A stretch of 64,000 bases of DNA from Massospora cicadina (GCA_022478985.1 JAKSZP010005262.1:366502-430501); one strand, 5' to 3'; numbered from the stretch's first letter, positions 32,476 through 44,924 are shown. Made by a program: numbers and translations. The notes: a model not told the origin generated them from the sequence alone.

Positions 32476-33239
32476 TCTCCTTGTGGTTTGGGTCAATTGT
32501 TGTGGTAGCTTCAGCAATATTGTTATCAAAAAGCCATTATGACCAGTTAATTGGAACTTCTTTTATGTGACACTTTGCTTTCATTAACATGTGGAGGATA
32601 CCTTTAAACCTTTGGGGCAGTGGATCCCAAATAATTCACCTCCACCGAAGTGCTGATGAATCTGAGGCATATGGGACAGATCAACCTTGCCTATAGTGAT
32701 GGTGTAATTCCAGAGCACAACATTGGTTAAAGAGGAAACAACAGGCCCTCCCCAGCAGATAAAAGAGTATCAAGGGTTGCCACTCAGAGCTGCTGGGGCT
32801 ATCCCATCCCCTCCAGACACCAAGCCATAGTAAACACTGAGCTAGAGGTGGAAGTACCAGCCAGGCTCTATGGGGAGGACATTGAACTCTATCAGCAATT
32901 GCAGTTTGATACTCGTGTAGCTCCAAGCATTAGCTACTGGGATATGGAGAGATCAAGGTTTTACTAGCAAACATACAAAACAAACATTTTTAGATCTGCC
33001 AACATCAAATAGTGGCATATCTGCACTTAAGCCCTGTTGAGGAGGTCCTTCAGGTTCATGAGTTCGGATCACTGGATGAAATTTGGTCTACCCATTAAAT
33101 TACAAACTGGCGTAATGATTGTGGTACTATGCAATGAATTAATGGGTTTATTAGAAGCACAAAAGGATTAAGCAATAGCATTATTTAATAAATTTTAAGG
33201 AGTTCTTTGCTGTCAATAACCATTATTTAGGATGTGCTT

Positions 33240-34060
33240 GGGGGTGTTCCATTGTTGGACTTCATAGATCATCCTCCCATCAGGTCATAGCCAATCTGCC
33301 GATTGAGGGCAGCTTAAGAAGAAGAAATAGAGGAGATCGAAAAGCTACTAAAGCAATGGATGCTTGAACCATCAAAGAGTCCATTTGCTTCACCCATTCT
33401 TACCATAAAAAGAAGGACGGTACCAACCAGGTAGTAATAGACACTGGAAGTTCAACAGTATCACCAAAAAAGTCTTGTATCCCTTGCCATATATTGACAA
33501 TGCTCTGGATCAGTTAGGCGGAGCTCGTTTCTTCTCAGCAATGGATTTGATCTTGAACTTCTGACAAATCAAGTTGCCTGCACCAGAAAGTTAAAATGTG
33601 CCATTATCACATCCAAATGGTTTTTCAACTTCCTCGTATGCCCCAGGGCTGTGTAATGCCCCAGCCATGTTCTATTGAGCTATGAATAACATCCTGGGCG
33701 ACTTGAAGCTGTTGTGCGTTCTTGTGTACCTTGACAATATCTATGTTTTTGTGTACATTTTCTGAGCATATTACCATCTGGAAGAGTATTCTGCCAGTTT
33801 TTTGAGGCCAACATCATTATTAAGATATGCAAAAGTTACTTCTTCAAGGACCAACTGGAGTGCCTTGGGTTTTCAGTAGATGCAAAAGGGCTGAAATCTC
33901 AACTGACTAAGGTGATATCTATACAAAAAATGGCTCAGCTGACCAACAAGCGGCACATACAAGTATTCTTGGGATGGTCAGCTACTACAGACGTTTTATC
34001 CTAGACTTTAGTTTTAATAGTGACTGCTTTTTGATTTTTTGAAAAAGGATGTTATTTTTG
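33240..34060 (+). pseudogene. Ty3 reverse transcriptase (29 kb element)
   Basis: Seen in order: EEEIEEIEKLLKQWMLEPSK and SPFASPILTIK (33310-33400), KKDGTNQVVID (33409-33441) with the conserved Arg as CAG, DNALDQLGGARFFSAMDLI (33498-33552), APGLCNAPAMF (33640-33672) and LVYLDNIYVF (33721-33750). The catalytic box is YLDN, as in two related elements. Stops and frameshifts are frequent. Confidence 0.85.
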
Positions 34061-34560
34061 AATGGATGGAATGCTGGCAACACTCTTTTGATACACTTTG
34101 GATGGCATTAATTAATGCGCTGTTGCTACTATACAAAATTTTGATAAGGAATTTATCGTACAGATGGATGCGTCCCTTTCCACGTCGGGGAAGTTCTATT
34201 CCAGCAAGATGATGATTGGGAGGAGCACCCAGTTCCATACTGCAGTTGTAGCTTGAACTGCCACAAACAAAATTACAGCATGACTGAGCAGGAGTGCTTA
34301 GCAGGTGATCTATGCATACAAGAAATTAAGGTTATATTTGCACGGGGTAAAGTATAAAGTTGAAATGAATAATGCATCGTTACACTGGTTGCAGAATCTC
34401 AAGGAGTTTGAAGGGCGATTATCCAATAGGCTCTTAAGCTGCAGCCTTACAACATTAAAATAATTCACCAACCTGGAGAAAAACACCAAAACGCACTTTG
34501 CTTATTGAGATTGCCAACCTTTACCATTATGGCAGATCTCAGCAGCATAATGTACTACAA
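34060..34560 (+). pseudogene. Ty3 RNase H (29 kb element)
   Basis: FIVQMDASLSTSG (34150-34188) is the catalytic-Asp block. LYLHGVKYKVEMNNASLHWL (34333-34392) corresponds to the YLyG..f.v.tDHasL.wL motif with DH changed. Frameshifts are present. Confidence 0.75.
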
Positions 34561-34679
34561 AATGCACATTGGGAAAATGTGATAAACTGCCCCAAGTAAT
34601 CAAGGTAGTAGATGGAATAACACCAATATGTTCCAGAAGAACGATGAATTGTACAAAAGGATAGTTGACAATACTATGA

Positions 34680-35735
34680 ATATCCCAAGGCCTTCCGCTA
34701 ATGAAATAATATTATGAGTGCCCATTGTGCAGTTGGATATGGTGGAGTCCATAAGACCCTGAAATTTTTATGACCTCGATAAAATTAGGAGAGCATGAAT
34801 TTCGCTGTGCTCAAAACATTTCCTGCTGCCACCAGTGCCAGATGGAAGATCCATTTCACCAAAAAATTCATACCAGTTAGTGAAAACATGTTTTCCTTGA
34901 CATAAGATTTCCTTTGTTGCTGTTGACCCTCTACCAATGGGAGCTAACCAGTCCAAATGCATTCTGGTGGCTATTGACTACTTGACCAGGTGGGTAAAAA
35001 CATGGGTGATCAAGGATTTGCGGGTGGTCACAGTGGCCAAGTTCATCATTAAATGCATTTCCCAGAGACATAGATGTCCCCAGTTAATTCTCACTAATAA
35101 TGGAACCAACTTCAACTCGCCATCCTGCCAAAGCTAAATGAGCTGATGGCATCTATGGGGTTTTGTGACCCTGTATCACCAAGGATCCAACATGATGGTT
35201 AAGCGAGTTAATGGGACCTTGGTGAACATACTCAACAAACTGGCAGCATATTGTCCTTCGTATTGGAGTTCTCTCCTTTCCGCCACCATCCTCACTTACA
35301 ATATCAGATATCATTCTTCCACAGGGAAGAGTCCCTTCCAGTTACTATATGTACAACACCCATCTCTTCCAGCACTGAATTATGCCTGCATGGAAGGTAC
35401 TGGTAGAATGGACCTGCAACGCAACTTGACCAAAATAATGAATATGCTGATTAAGCTGCAAACAAAAGCATAATCGTTCAGTTTAGCCAAGAAGGTAAAG
35501 AATCAGGTGGCCAATCAGGTATGGTTATTAGGCTAGTGCAGTTTAAAGATGGGGATATGTTCTATTCCATGACCAACATAGGTGTGAGCAGAAGCACAAA
35601 TTGGCCAGCATCTGGATTGGTCTAATTGAAGTAATTGAGAAAACTGGTGTGGATGCCTATACTATCAAGGATTTCACAAGCAGTCAGATCATTAATCAAG
35701 TGCACATGAAGTTCCTTCAGGCATATAGATAAAAT
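34680..35735 (+). pseudogene. Ty3 integrase (29 kb element)
   Basis: The zinc finger end is CCHQCQMEDPFHQK (34820-34865). The core follows with LPMGANQSKCILVAIDYLTR (34932-34992), QRHRCPQLILTNNGTNFNSP (35066-35125; the second catalytic Asp is Asn) and GSNMMVKRVNGTLVNILNKL (35177-35236; Glu replaced). HSSTGKSPFQLLYV lies at 35312-35353. The C-terminal IGLIEVIEKTGVDAYTIKD lies near 35616-35675. Confidence 0.8.
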
Positions 35736-35752
35736 ATGTCTTATTGTCAAGA

Positions 35753-35764
35753 CAAGGGGGGTAA
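35753..35764 (+). promoter_or_regulatory. polypurine tract
   Basis: AAGGGGGGTAA directly precedes the 3' LTR start TGTCAAAT. The same arrangement is seen before the LTRs at 55946 and 61132. Confidence 0.7.
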
Positions 35765-36334
35765 TGTCAAATTTCTGAAATTCCTAAATGATCAGCCCTA
35801 TGTAGTTTTAACGGAATGGGAAAGATTGGCCAAACTGAGTAGTATGAATATTGATGAGATCATCTTGACATAAGGCAATAGGACGATACTGAGCTTTGAC
35901 CAAATATTTAGTGGATTGCCACCAAATTAGGCCATAAGGCAATGTAGATGTATGATAAATAATTAGTAGAACGCTTTAAACTAAGCAATAATGAAATTAA
36001 TTAATAGTAGATTCTGCTAGAACTCAATGAGAATACGTGGAAATGAATAGTCTAAACTTAGGGTGGTATCAATCAAAATTGCTGATGTATAAGTGAGATG
36101 AGAATATTGATAGAGGAAGTTTGTTAGTAGAAGAAGCGAGTGGAACAAGGAGTATCCGCTGAAAATATATTAAATAAGATAGTTTTAATGGGACAAATTG
36201 CTCATTAAATTATTAAGTTTATTTCTTTGATTCATGGACGATGTTCTTCATATTGTCAGTCCTATTGCTCAGCGGGCTTAACTATGTGCAAAACCTCCTC
36301 AGCGTATCTTCGCTATACCGCCAAAGTTATAACT
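35765..36334 (+). repeat. 3' LTR (29 kb element)
   Basis: 570 bp from TGTCAAATTTC to TATAACT, uninterrupted. It aligns with both blocks of the 5' LTR. Confidence 0.8.
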
Positions 36335-37946
36335 AAGCTCTAACCAATTGAGGAGGAGATGCATCAGTGAGAAGATTGACATGGTGTTGAGAGTAAGCAA
36401 GTGCCAGGAACAGAAAACCTCAGATGTGAAATGAGACAACTAGTTTAAAAGTTTCCAGTGGTAGTTTTATGTGAGATGGTAACATGATAATTTTGGACTT
36501 TGGGGATATTCAAGAGTAATTTAATATAATATTGCTGATTTTGGGTATGGTATAAAGATATAATTGCTTAACAAGACCTTCAGACTATTGGTGAGATTCT
36601 TGATAGAGCTAGTAGTCAGGAATAGTCACAAGGACATTAAAATAAAAAATTGAAATCATTTTTTTAAAATACCGTATTATGAAAGTTGTTAAACAAGGAG
36701 TCAATTGGTGATAAATAATATGATATTGTTAATGTGCATGAGCCTAAAATTTAATTTTTGGCATTAAGGCTGTTATTGAGGAAGGCACAATTTAGCTTTT
36801 ATTGATAAAAAATTACATCAATCAGATAATATTGTCTTTAATATTTGTGCAATCTTCTTGTATAAGCCCAAACTTTATGTTATCTTAATAAAATCTTCTA
36901 ACTTTATAAATTGAGTAAATAATATGGCAATTATGATTCTTCTTTGATAATAAGAAAATCAATAAATCCTTGCTAACTTTATTTCACTATTGAGGAGTTA
37001 TGTACCTGATTTTGTTTGGTGAATAGATAATCCCTTATAGCAACCTTAACAATTAGATCTTTAATCCATATCTGGTAGTTGGTTTACTTCAAACTGGGAA
37101 TATGACCCAATGTAGTTGACTTTGATTTAGTTTTTACTTCCTTCATGGTATGTGCTTTTCCTATAATCATAGTTTGATCTATGATACGGTCACCTTATAT
37201 TTTTTATTGCTCATATGCTATAACATACGTTTGCTGCTGCAATTTGATAACTTGTTATCCCCTAATAATGTGACCTCCTCCTCAGACTATTCTTCTTGCG
37301 TTAAGATAAAATCATACAGTCTGTATAGGTTAATTTAATTGAATCATATGAAGAAAAATCCCTATTGGTTTCTGTTGATGTAATATTGATAAACCTTTGA
37401 CCTTCCTCATAGTTCAGCAAGCAATTTATTTTTATTATATCTTTCTTTTCCTAGTTCCATTTTTGATTATTTGCTGAAATTCTCTTTTACTACTTTTTTT
37501 AATAAGAGCATCAAAAATTATCTGCATAGATATAAAAATTTTTCCCTTGCCCTTAATCATTTTTGCTAATCTATTATCCTATCAAGAGTCAATAACTAGA
37601 ATTTAGGATCTTTTATACTAGACTTAATTATTAGTTTGAGTTTATATGCTACAAAGAGAACTAAAGTTCTGTATATAAATTGTATTATAAAATTTTAAGT
37701 ATAAGAATAATTATAAAAACTTATGTCTATTATAGAAACCATTCAGGAGCAAGCCAACACTCTTCCTTTTTAACCTTTATTATAGTGGTACCAAAATAAA
37801 AAAATGAAGTTATTAAAATCAAATTTTATTTTTCTTCTTGTGATAATCTCTATATAGATGACTTTCTTGAAAAAAATAGTTGTTATGATTTTTTAAATAA
37901 CTCAAGGTCTAAAATATGGCAGCAAAGCAACTATTTTTGCTATATT
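36335..37946. other. AT-rich region, no recognisable gene
   Basis: No repeat family member or protein motif was found. The 62-codon ORF at 37150-37338 is Leu/Tyr-rich and unassigned. Confidence 0.4.
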
Positions 37947-37961
37947 ATAAAAACAAAGAAT

Positions 37962-38211
37962 ACCCTCTACCACTGCCTCCTGAGTTCGATCCTGGTAATG
38001 GACTTTGGGTAGGGGACGATTTTGATTGTGTTGGTTTTGCACGCCAATGCCCCATCTGAGATAGTGATAGCAAGGCGGTCCATGGAGTTCCTGGCCTATC
38101 ATACGCCGCGCATGGAGGTTTTCTGGGTTTTATCCTCCTTTCCCATTTTCTTCACTTCCCTAATTGGTGCGGTACCTTCCTCAGGTCAGCCAACCTCAGA
38201 TAAAATTAAAA
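37962..38211 (+). mobile_element. SINE family 2, copy 2
   Basis: 250 bp, with a perfect 15 bp TSD ATAAAAACAAAGAAT at 37947-37961 and 38212-38226. It starts ACCCTCTACCACTGCCTCC with the B box GAGTTCGATCC at 37981-37991. It ends GGTCAGCCAACCTCAGATAA. It shares long stretches with copy 1, for example GGACTTTGGGTAGGGGACGA. The two copies are in opposite orientation 7.4 kb apart. Confidence 0.85.
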
Positions 38212-38226
38212 ATAAAAACAAAGAAT

Positions 38227-38350
38227 TTTTGAGGTGGGTCAACCTTGGGACAAATATACCACACTGAGAATTTTTCTGGCCAGTACAAGTTTTTAACTTA
38301 AAACCTGCATTAGGTGGAAGCAGTTTTACCTGCCAGGCTAACCATGTTTT
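38227..38350 (-). mobile_element. SINE family 1, copy 5
   Basis: Minus strand from CATGGTTAGCCTGGCAGG to GGTTGACCCACCTC. The sequence TATATTATAAAAA occurs at 37941-37953 and 38351-38363. If the SINE family 2 copy is removed, it forms a 13 bp TSD for this element. So this copy came first and the family 2 SINE then landed beside its 3' tail. Confidence 0.75.
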
Positions 38351-38363
38351 TATATTATAAAAA

Positions 38364-41300
38364 TATTACTAATGGATATAAAAAGATCTTTGTTGAGATT
38401 ATTTTATATTATAGTTTTTGAATAATTTAAGTGCAAACAGGATATTATAGTCACATATATCTAAATTTTCCACGTTAGTGGGGTTTAATGTTATCTCTAT
38501 TATACTCAGGGCAGCCAGAGTTTTATAGAACTTTTGGATTATAAATGCCTTCATGATCATGGTATTATCGGTATTATTCTCCAGAATAATGTTATACAAA
38601 ATATGAATTTAATATTTCAGCTATCCTAGAGGATGATTTCTTATAAAAAACTAAGCCTAAAAGCTGTGTGTAGAAATACAAATTCAATGTATGGTTGGAA
38701 ACTTTGTAAAATAAATTATTGATTTTATAATAGATGGGCATATTAGTTTCAGGAAATGGTGGTATTATTCAGACCTTCTTGTTTTCCCCTTGGTGGAGGA
38801 TTAAGGTTTTTCTACAGCGGGCCTCAGTTTCAGTTAACTCTCAAAGTTGCTAATGAGATGTGATGCATATGTTCTCAGTGACCATATAACATTAGAAAAC
38901 ATTTGATTTAGTACCAGCCTTGTTTAAGAATACTTATCACATTGTTCTGAGGCTAGTACAATTATGTTAGCAGAAGTGGAGAGTACATTTTTTGCTATAC
39001 TTATCCTAATCTCTGGTTATTGGACACTTTTCATACATCACCTACTCTTTACTTCTGTAGGACATCTAGTGTAGTGGTCCTCCTCTTGCACCTGACGTTT
39101 CATGTGGGAGAATTCACGCTCAAGTAGTGACTTGGCTTCCAGGCTTGGGGTACTTGAATAAAATACGCTTAATTTTAATGGGGCTTTTCAGAGTTCTGGA
39201 AGAAACGTAAGATTCTTAAGCCAAAATTGGGGGCCATAAAGTATAATCATATTGTTTCAGATAAATAGTCATTATATTTAAGGCCACATACCCTTATAGT
39301 GCAGAAGCTATCGCATTGTGAAGCTCTTGATTGGGCATTATGATCAAGGCTATAGCTATACTTGAATCAGTTTTGTTAAGAATCAAGTTCCAATACCACG
39401 TGGGATTTTTGAGTGAACAAATCAGAAAAGTCAGAAAGGGTCTCATGGAGTTAGAAGCCATTGTAAGAAAGTTGGCTATATGTTAGGCCATACTCCCTGT
39501 ACCTCCAAAAAGCTTCATCACCTTATGAATAACTTCCTAGCAAGAGATTTGTTCACCTTTATTTAACAGTTGATATGACCTGCACTATGAGTTGCAGGCA
39601 TTGAATAAAAGTATTTCCTTGTGTTACTCCAGTGCACATTTCAAGGCGAATTTGAACACTTTGAAGAATCTATATCTGAATAAATTCTAGTCAAAGTGGA
39701 ATTTTTTCAACTTTTAATGGCATATCTCTTATTCTGCTGTGAAATATATATGTTAATCCTTCCATATTCAGTTTATGAGCATGTAAATTGGGCCTTCATT
39801 ACAGATCTAAGGGCATTGACATTAGTACAAAAGTGAAATCACCAGAGGAAATTAATCATTATCCCCAAAGTTGTTGTCAGCTATAAGTCATGTCTCTCTC
39901 TGTCAAAAGTATAAGGAGTCCCTTTAAATTTGATGACTTCTAGTGTTCACCACATATGAGTCACAGATCCATCAATTCAATCATTGACTTGCCAATAAAT
40001 TGGTGGTTGCTTTGATGATAAGTCTTTTTTGGTCTCTAAATTGCCTTATAGGCTATGGATCTGACTCTGAGCATATTAATTTGTTTGTAAATAAGTCAGC
40101 TTAATTATGTAGGTCGTGGGTCACAGCAATCACCGTAGTAATTGAATTACTAACCTCAGCGTTCTTTCCAATTTTATTATCTAGAATGTCCGGGCAATCT
40201 AGGTGATCTTTGATATAAATTGATTTGGGTAGTTGTCCAAAGTTGCGAAGGCCTTCAAAAAATGATTAAGATTTAACTTTTTCTCCAATAAAGCAATCCA
40301 GATAACAGTCTAAGAGTCAAATTTGGTCCTCAAAAGTAGTGTGGTGGGAAGCATGGCCATAATTTTAAGGGTTCAGCATGGTCAGATGAATTTTTTAAAA
40401 GGAGTTGTGGTTATATAAGTGGCCTTTTAGTAAGCAAAGCTTTAAAAACTTAGGTGTATGAGTGCTTAAGGTTTTTATGCCACTAATACAATGGAATAGT
40501 AATGTGAGGATTTCTTCCCCATAGGATATGAGTAAAAGGGGATCAGGCATAATAACAATCCTTTATTAAAACATCAGGGTCTCACTGTCTGATATAATTT
40601 TATGATCACCATACCTGTTATTCTAGTCATTTTCCACTGCCTTTTTTATACTAATATCATCCTTAACTTAAGATTTACTTGAACTAGAACAAAACCGTAT
40701 TGTTGCCCTGGCGCAGTTATCCCTTAGTTAACCTTAGCCTAGCTATACAGCTGCCATCTCAGCGCTAGGTATTGGAAATTATCACTTTGGTTTGGCGTAA
40801 ATTATTGTTTCTGTATATAAAAGTGACATTATTATAAAGGTTTAAAAAATTAATTTGAGTCATTTTAGGGAATTTCAAACTATATAACTTCATTTTAAAT
40901 CCATACTTTATCAGATCTAAATATAAAAGGACTTTTGGCTTTAATTATTTTAATAGCAACTTACTGACTATCTATCATGGCGGAATGAACTATCTGCAAT
41001 TTGTCATTGCTAAATCATTAGAATATCTGTATTCAGTGTCTTAGCTGAAGTCAATTTTTTGTATTCATTTAGGTTTAAAAAATGGGTGGTTCACCATCAC
41101 AGCAGCCGCGAGTATCTTGAGATTGTCTAAAGATTAGTAGGGGCTTATAGTTTGATCACAATTTTTATTACATTAAGTTTACATTGTTTACTAACGTACT
41201 ACTAGCACATTATAAAACCTTAATGGTAAAAGGATGATATAGGGTAAAAAGACTAGAAGTTCCAAATAGTTAAGGTAATTCCTGTATCACTAAGGAGATA

Positions 41301-41491
41301 AAGTTAAGCTAATTGATGAAAGATTTTGGGGTTTCTATGCTGGGTAAATACATGCCAAAACAAGAAAAGTGTCATTGTTTTTGCCATAGCTTTAGGACAG
41401 AGTTATTACCAAATCATTTAATCATGTGGTCCACTGCTATAATAATAAACTAATGCCCATGAAGCCCTGTATCCAGTGACCCATTTACATC
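38364..41491. other. AT-rich region with unassigned decayed sequence
   Basis: I see no recognisable gene. Minus-strand readings between 39.0 and 40.0 kb contain moderately open pieces (for example TLEVIKFKGTPYTFDREKHD near 39950-39890) that suggest an old coding element, but I cannot name the family. Confidence 0.35.
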
Positions 41492-41972
41492 TGTCAAGAA
41501 ATTGGTATGACTGGACTATAAGTCATATATATGTAGGTTTGAATTTGATGAGTTGTGGTAAGCCTAAGCTTAAGTGGAAGATTATGTTGATGTGAAGTGA
41601 ATCAATCGAAGTACTAATAGTCCAGTGAATCAAGGGAATTCTGTGAAAGACTTGATGATGGGATGAAACCCCTAAATTTGTAGAGAATAGTGAGTTACTA
41701 AGCAGATTGTCAAGATTGACTAATATGATTGAAAATTAATAGCTGAACGAGAGAATGGAAGGGGCAGGTTTTGGATTATAAGAAGGGATAAAGTTAGCAG
41801 AGATAGTCTACGTTTTTCTATATAGTAAATTGTGTCAGTTAGTGCAATAGCTTCATATTTTATATATTGTTATTAATAAGTATCAGCGATCTTCATATCT
41901 GTCTTATGTCCAGTGGTTATTAACCTATGCAACCAGCATAGCGGATCTAAGTAATATTGCCAAAAATTAACA
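41492..41972 (+). repeat. 5' LTR, outer Ty3 element
   Basis: It starts TGTCAAGAAATTGG and ends AATTAACA. It is followed by a primer-binding-site variant TAATGCTCACTATAAGG at 41974-41990. Confidence 0.8.
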
Positions 41973-43760
41973 GTAATGCTCACTATAAGGGGCACTGGTC
42001 ATCTGTATTACAACGGCAACTAGTGCATCATGACGAGCCCCCACTCATTATGCCAGAATTAATAAGGTTTCATAAACATAACTATGGGGAACCAATGGAG
42101 ACATCTAATGATGAACCGTCACTATTCATGGTGACAGAACTAGGAGATGAGGAAATCAGGATGGAACTTCAGCTAGGAGCTTGTACCGCGTTAGAGTCAG
42201 ACCAACAGGGAAGGTTCACTAATGTAACCTCATCAACTTCAGAAATCATGTAATGGCTCTTGCGGGGTTACCGCCTCTACAAAGAAGATGTGGGAGACAT
42301 GCTCTGGGCTCGCTTTATAATCAACAGGACCAAGAATCCCATTATGAATTGTATATGTCTTAACTCAAAGCTACCACAGTGGGGTTGTCTAACTGGCTCA
42401 GCTCCCATGGAGCTGAGGAATGCCTGGTTGCATACGTTCAGCATTTGAACCGCCAACTACTGTGTTTGTTGGCCCAACATAACATTAAGATCAGTGATGT
42501 CATGTGCTTTGTGCAGGCACAACAAAACAACACTCGCCTCTTACTTGAACGCCTCAACCACTCTTTCTTGGATTTCAGGGGGCGCTAGTGCGTGTAGAAA
42601 GTCATGTCATGGATGTCCGCCATTGCCTGATCAAACTAGTTCCACGATTAATTCATGAGTTGCCCTGATTAATAGTAAAAGAGTTAGATGGCGCGGGCTT
42701 TTGGTGAATGGATAAGGATGTTATGACACTAATTAGTGACATCAAGCGCTTTATGGTGGAATTGTTTGATTAGGCGGAAGGAATTGCCATGGTGGTGGCT
42801 TGGACAAAGGACTGGGTTACCCTGTTAGAGTGGCCGATGTCTAATCACACTGCCACAGTGGCAGTTATATTTAGATAACTTTGAGCTGAGTGAAGTAACC
42901 ACGGATGGCTGACCATTTGACCAGCTCTTTCTTGGAAACCTCAGAATACAGCCAATTGCTAGGTTGAATCAATAAGTTGGAGAGTTCCAGTAAGGCGGCT
43001 ATGGGCCAAGCCAATACTCTTCCATTCATTAAGACGGTGGAGTTTTCTGGTATGTGAGTGTGCTTGGATACCCTCTGATGGTCTAATGAGGAGTTGGTGC
43101 AGGAATAAGCCGCTCTGATCAATCAAATGGATGAAGCGAACTGACAAGCATGTGGCACTGGGCAGCAGAACGCGAGAATGCAGGGCACATTGGAATGTCC
43201 TCTTATGGCTTCAATAAATGGAGCGTAAACTGGAAACGGCAAGAATTCCACTGAAAATTACAGAATAAATTCGAAGAGATTAGGCAGGGTGTGAGAGACA
43301 GGTGTTGTCAGTGCTATTTGGTCAAGGAGGAATGGATAGTAGTTGATTTTTCGTTGAACAGACTGGTGAGGGAGGTAAAGGTGCAGTCAGTAGTGAGTCC
43401 AGCAAGGAATACTATGGATCAGCTAGCAAGTACCACCTGGGTTGCGGCAGTCCCTCCCCACAATCCAACCTCTTCCCAGTCCACTATAGAAGATTTTAAT
43501 CGATCCTTGCGACCCTATTCTTGCTTCCAAATGATGTTCCCCTTAGCCAATCTGAACCTATTCAATCTGTTCCCAAATCCCAAAGCACAAAGCAGGGTGA
43601 TTTTGTATGGATTGAGAAGTTGCCAACTTTCATTCATGATGGGAACATGCATGGATACTTTAAACGGTTTAGATTTGCCATGGAAAGAGCATTGGATCAG
43701 CAGAAAGCTAGACTAATGTTATTGCTCTAGGTGTCAAGAGCGCTGATCAAGTGTTAAAAA
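41973..43760 (+). pseudogene. Ty3 gag, outer element
   Basis: ORFs at 41957-42253, 42379-42588 and 43521-43730 are pieces of one decayed gag. DGNMHGYFKRFRFAMERALD (43636-43695) is the domain shared with the other two related elements. QLLCLLAQHNIKISDVMCFV (42445-42504) is well preserved but has no motif I can name. The order and position after the LTR support gag. Confidence 0.6.
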
Positions 43761-43839
43761 TTTTTCATTTTCAATAATAGGTGACTCTATTAGTGTGCCA
43801 GACCAAACAGTATGAATACAGCTGGCCCTTGCTTTTAAT

Positions 43840-44180
43840 CATCATTGGCGACCTTTGCTTACTGGGCCGCAGACAACTCCCCAATCCAGCTGGACACTAA
43901 CCTTATATTAGCAGATTAGCCCCTCTTGGTGGACACCGGCAGTTGTCTCCCATCCTGGGGGCCTGACCCCTTGCTCCTCCACCTCATGGCTAATTCCACT
44001 TGTCCATAGCTGGCTACACTGATTGGGACAGTTCCCACGATTGGTCTTTAACTCCAGGTTGGGAGTTGGTTGCGCCAACCACTCCAGGTGTGTTCAACCA
44101 GCACCTAACCTCTGAGGATATTCTGTTCTTCCTCCACCAGCCAAGCTGAACTACATCCACTTTAAAACTAACAGAGTTAA
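43840..44180 (+). pseudogene. retropepsin-like segment in GC-richer island
   Basis: NSPIQLDTNLILAD, then a stop, PLLVDTGSCLPSWGPDPLLL at 43910-43975 resembles the (L)LVDTGS active-site block of retroviral-type aspartic proteases. This island is richer in GC than its surroundings and lies upstream of the insertion point of the inner element. The outer element has another protease remnant at 57.7 kb, so this may come from a different element. Function is inferred from one motif only. Confidence 0.35.
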
Positions 44181-44409
44181 ATATCCACAATTAGTTAAAA
44201 CAAAAATTTGGATTTGAAGATACGATGATACTTTTAGAGAGAGATCTAACTAATTATAGACTTTTCTTGATTATCCACGTCATTGGCATTTATTACTAGC
44301 ATTGTCAGCACTCTTACTGGCAGTCCTCCTTGCTTAGCACTCATCAGCACTCTCACTGGCGATTATAACTCTTATCAACTCGTCATGATTGAATTTGCAT
44401 GATTATGGT

Positions 44410-44907
44410 TGTCAAGATTCTGAGATGACTGGACAATAAGCTATAGTTCTGGTGGATTGTAAATTAGCTTCAAGGCGAGAATCGAGGTTTAACGAGTAAT
44501 TATATCAATGCAAAGTTAGTTTGTTAAAGAAATAATAGGTTGACAAATTTTAGTAATTATGCCAAAGCCTCGATGTGCAAGTGAAACCCTAGATTGTAGT
44601 GAATAGTGAGTTTAATAAGCGTAGTGTGTTGAATCTGCTAAGGAATACTGAGGTTAAGAGTTGAGCGTGAGAGTGAGAAGGGGGAGATTTTTATGAGAAA
44701 AGAGGAAGTAGTAGGGAAGTGATGGAAGTAGCCATTAGTTGAATGTTAAATAAAGTGGTATCAACGGAGCAATAGATCCTTATTATAGTCTTTATTATTA
44801 TTATTTTTTGAGGGCCAGTGATACTCATATCGCTTGTTCGTTGCTCAATGGGTTTACCCTGTGCATCCTATTTGGCAGAATCGAAAAAATTTGCCGAAAA
44901 GTTAACA
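44410..44907 (+). repeat. 5' LTR, inner Ty3 element
   Basis: It starts TGTCAAGATTCTG and ends GTTAACA. AATAAAG near 44750 may be the polyadenylation signal. The LTR start resembles those at 29288 and 41492. Confidence 0.85.
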
Positions 44908-44908
44908 G

Positions 44909-44924
44909 TGGTGCTCACTACAGG
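44909..44924 (+). promoter_or_regulatory. primer-binding site, inner Ty3 element
   Basis: TGGTGCTCACTACAGG starts one base after the LTR. It is the clearest of four matching sites in the window. Confidence 0.65.

Larger units (their letters stand above)
29288..36334 (+). mobile_element. Ty3/gypsy element with interrupted 5' LTR
   Basis: The 5' LTR (29288-30860) starts TGTCAAGTTCTG and the 3' LTR (35765-36334) starts TGTCAAATTTCTG. They share long stretches such as GGCCAAACTGAGTAGTATGA. Between them lie a primer-binding site, gag, protease, RT, RNase H, integrase and a polypurine tract. Flanks AAGGC and AAGCT only partly match. A solo LTR and a SINE enlarge the 5' LTR by about 1 kb. The LTR start resembles those of the elements at 41492 and 44410, so they are one family. 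Confidence 0.85.

Noticed and set aside
38364..41491. A named coding element on the minus strand
   Set aside because: Some frames are moderately open, but no motif is specific enough to assign a family.
42871..43147. Overlapping minus-strand ORFs
   Set aside because: They are antisense to the decayed gag of the outer Ty3 element and have no recognisable motif.
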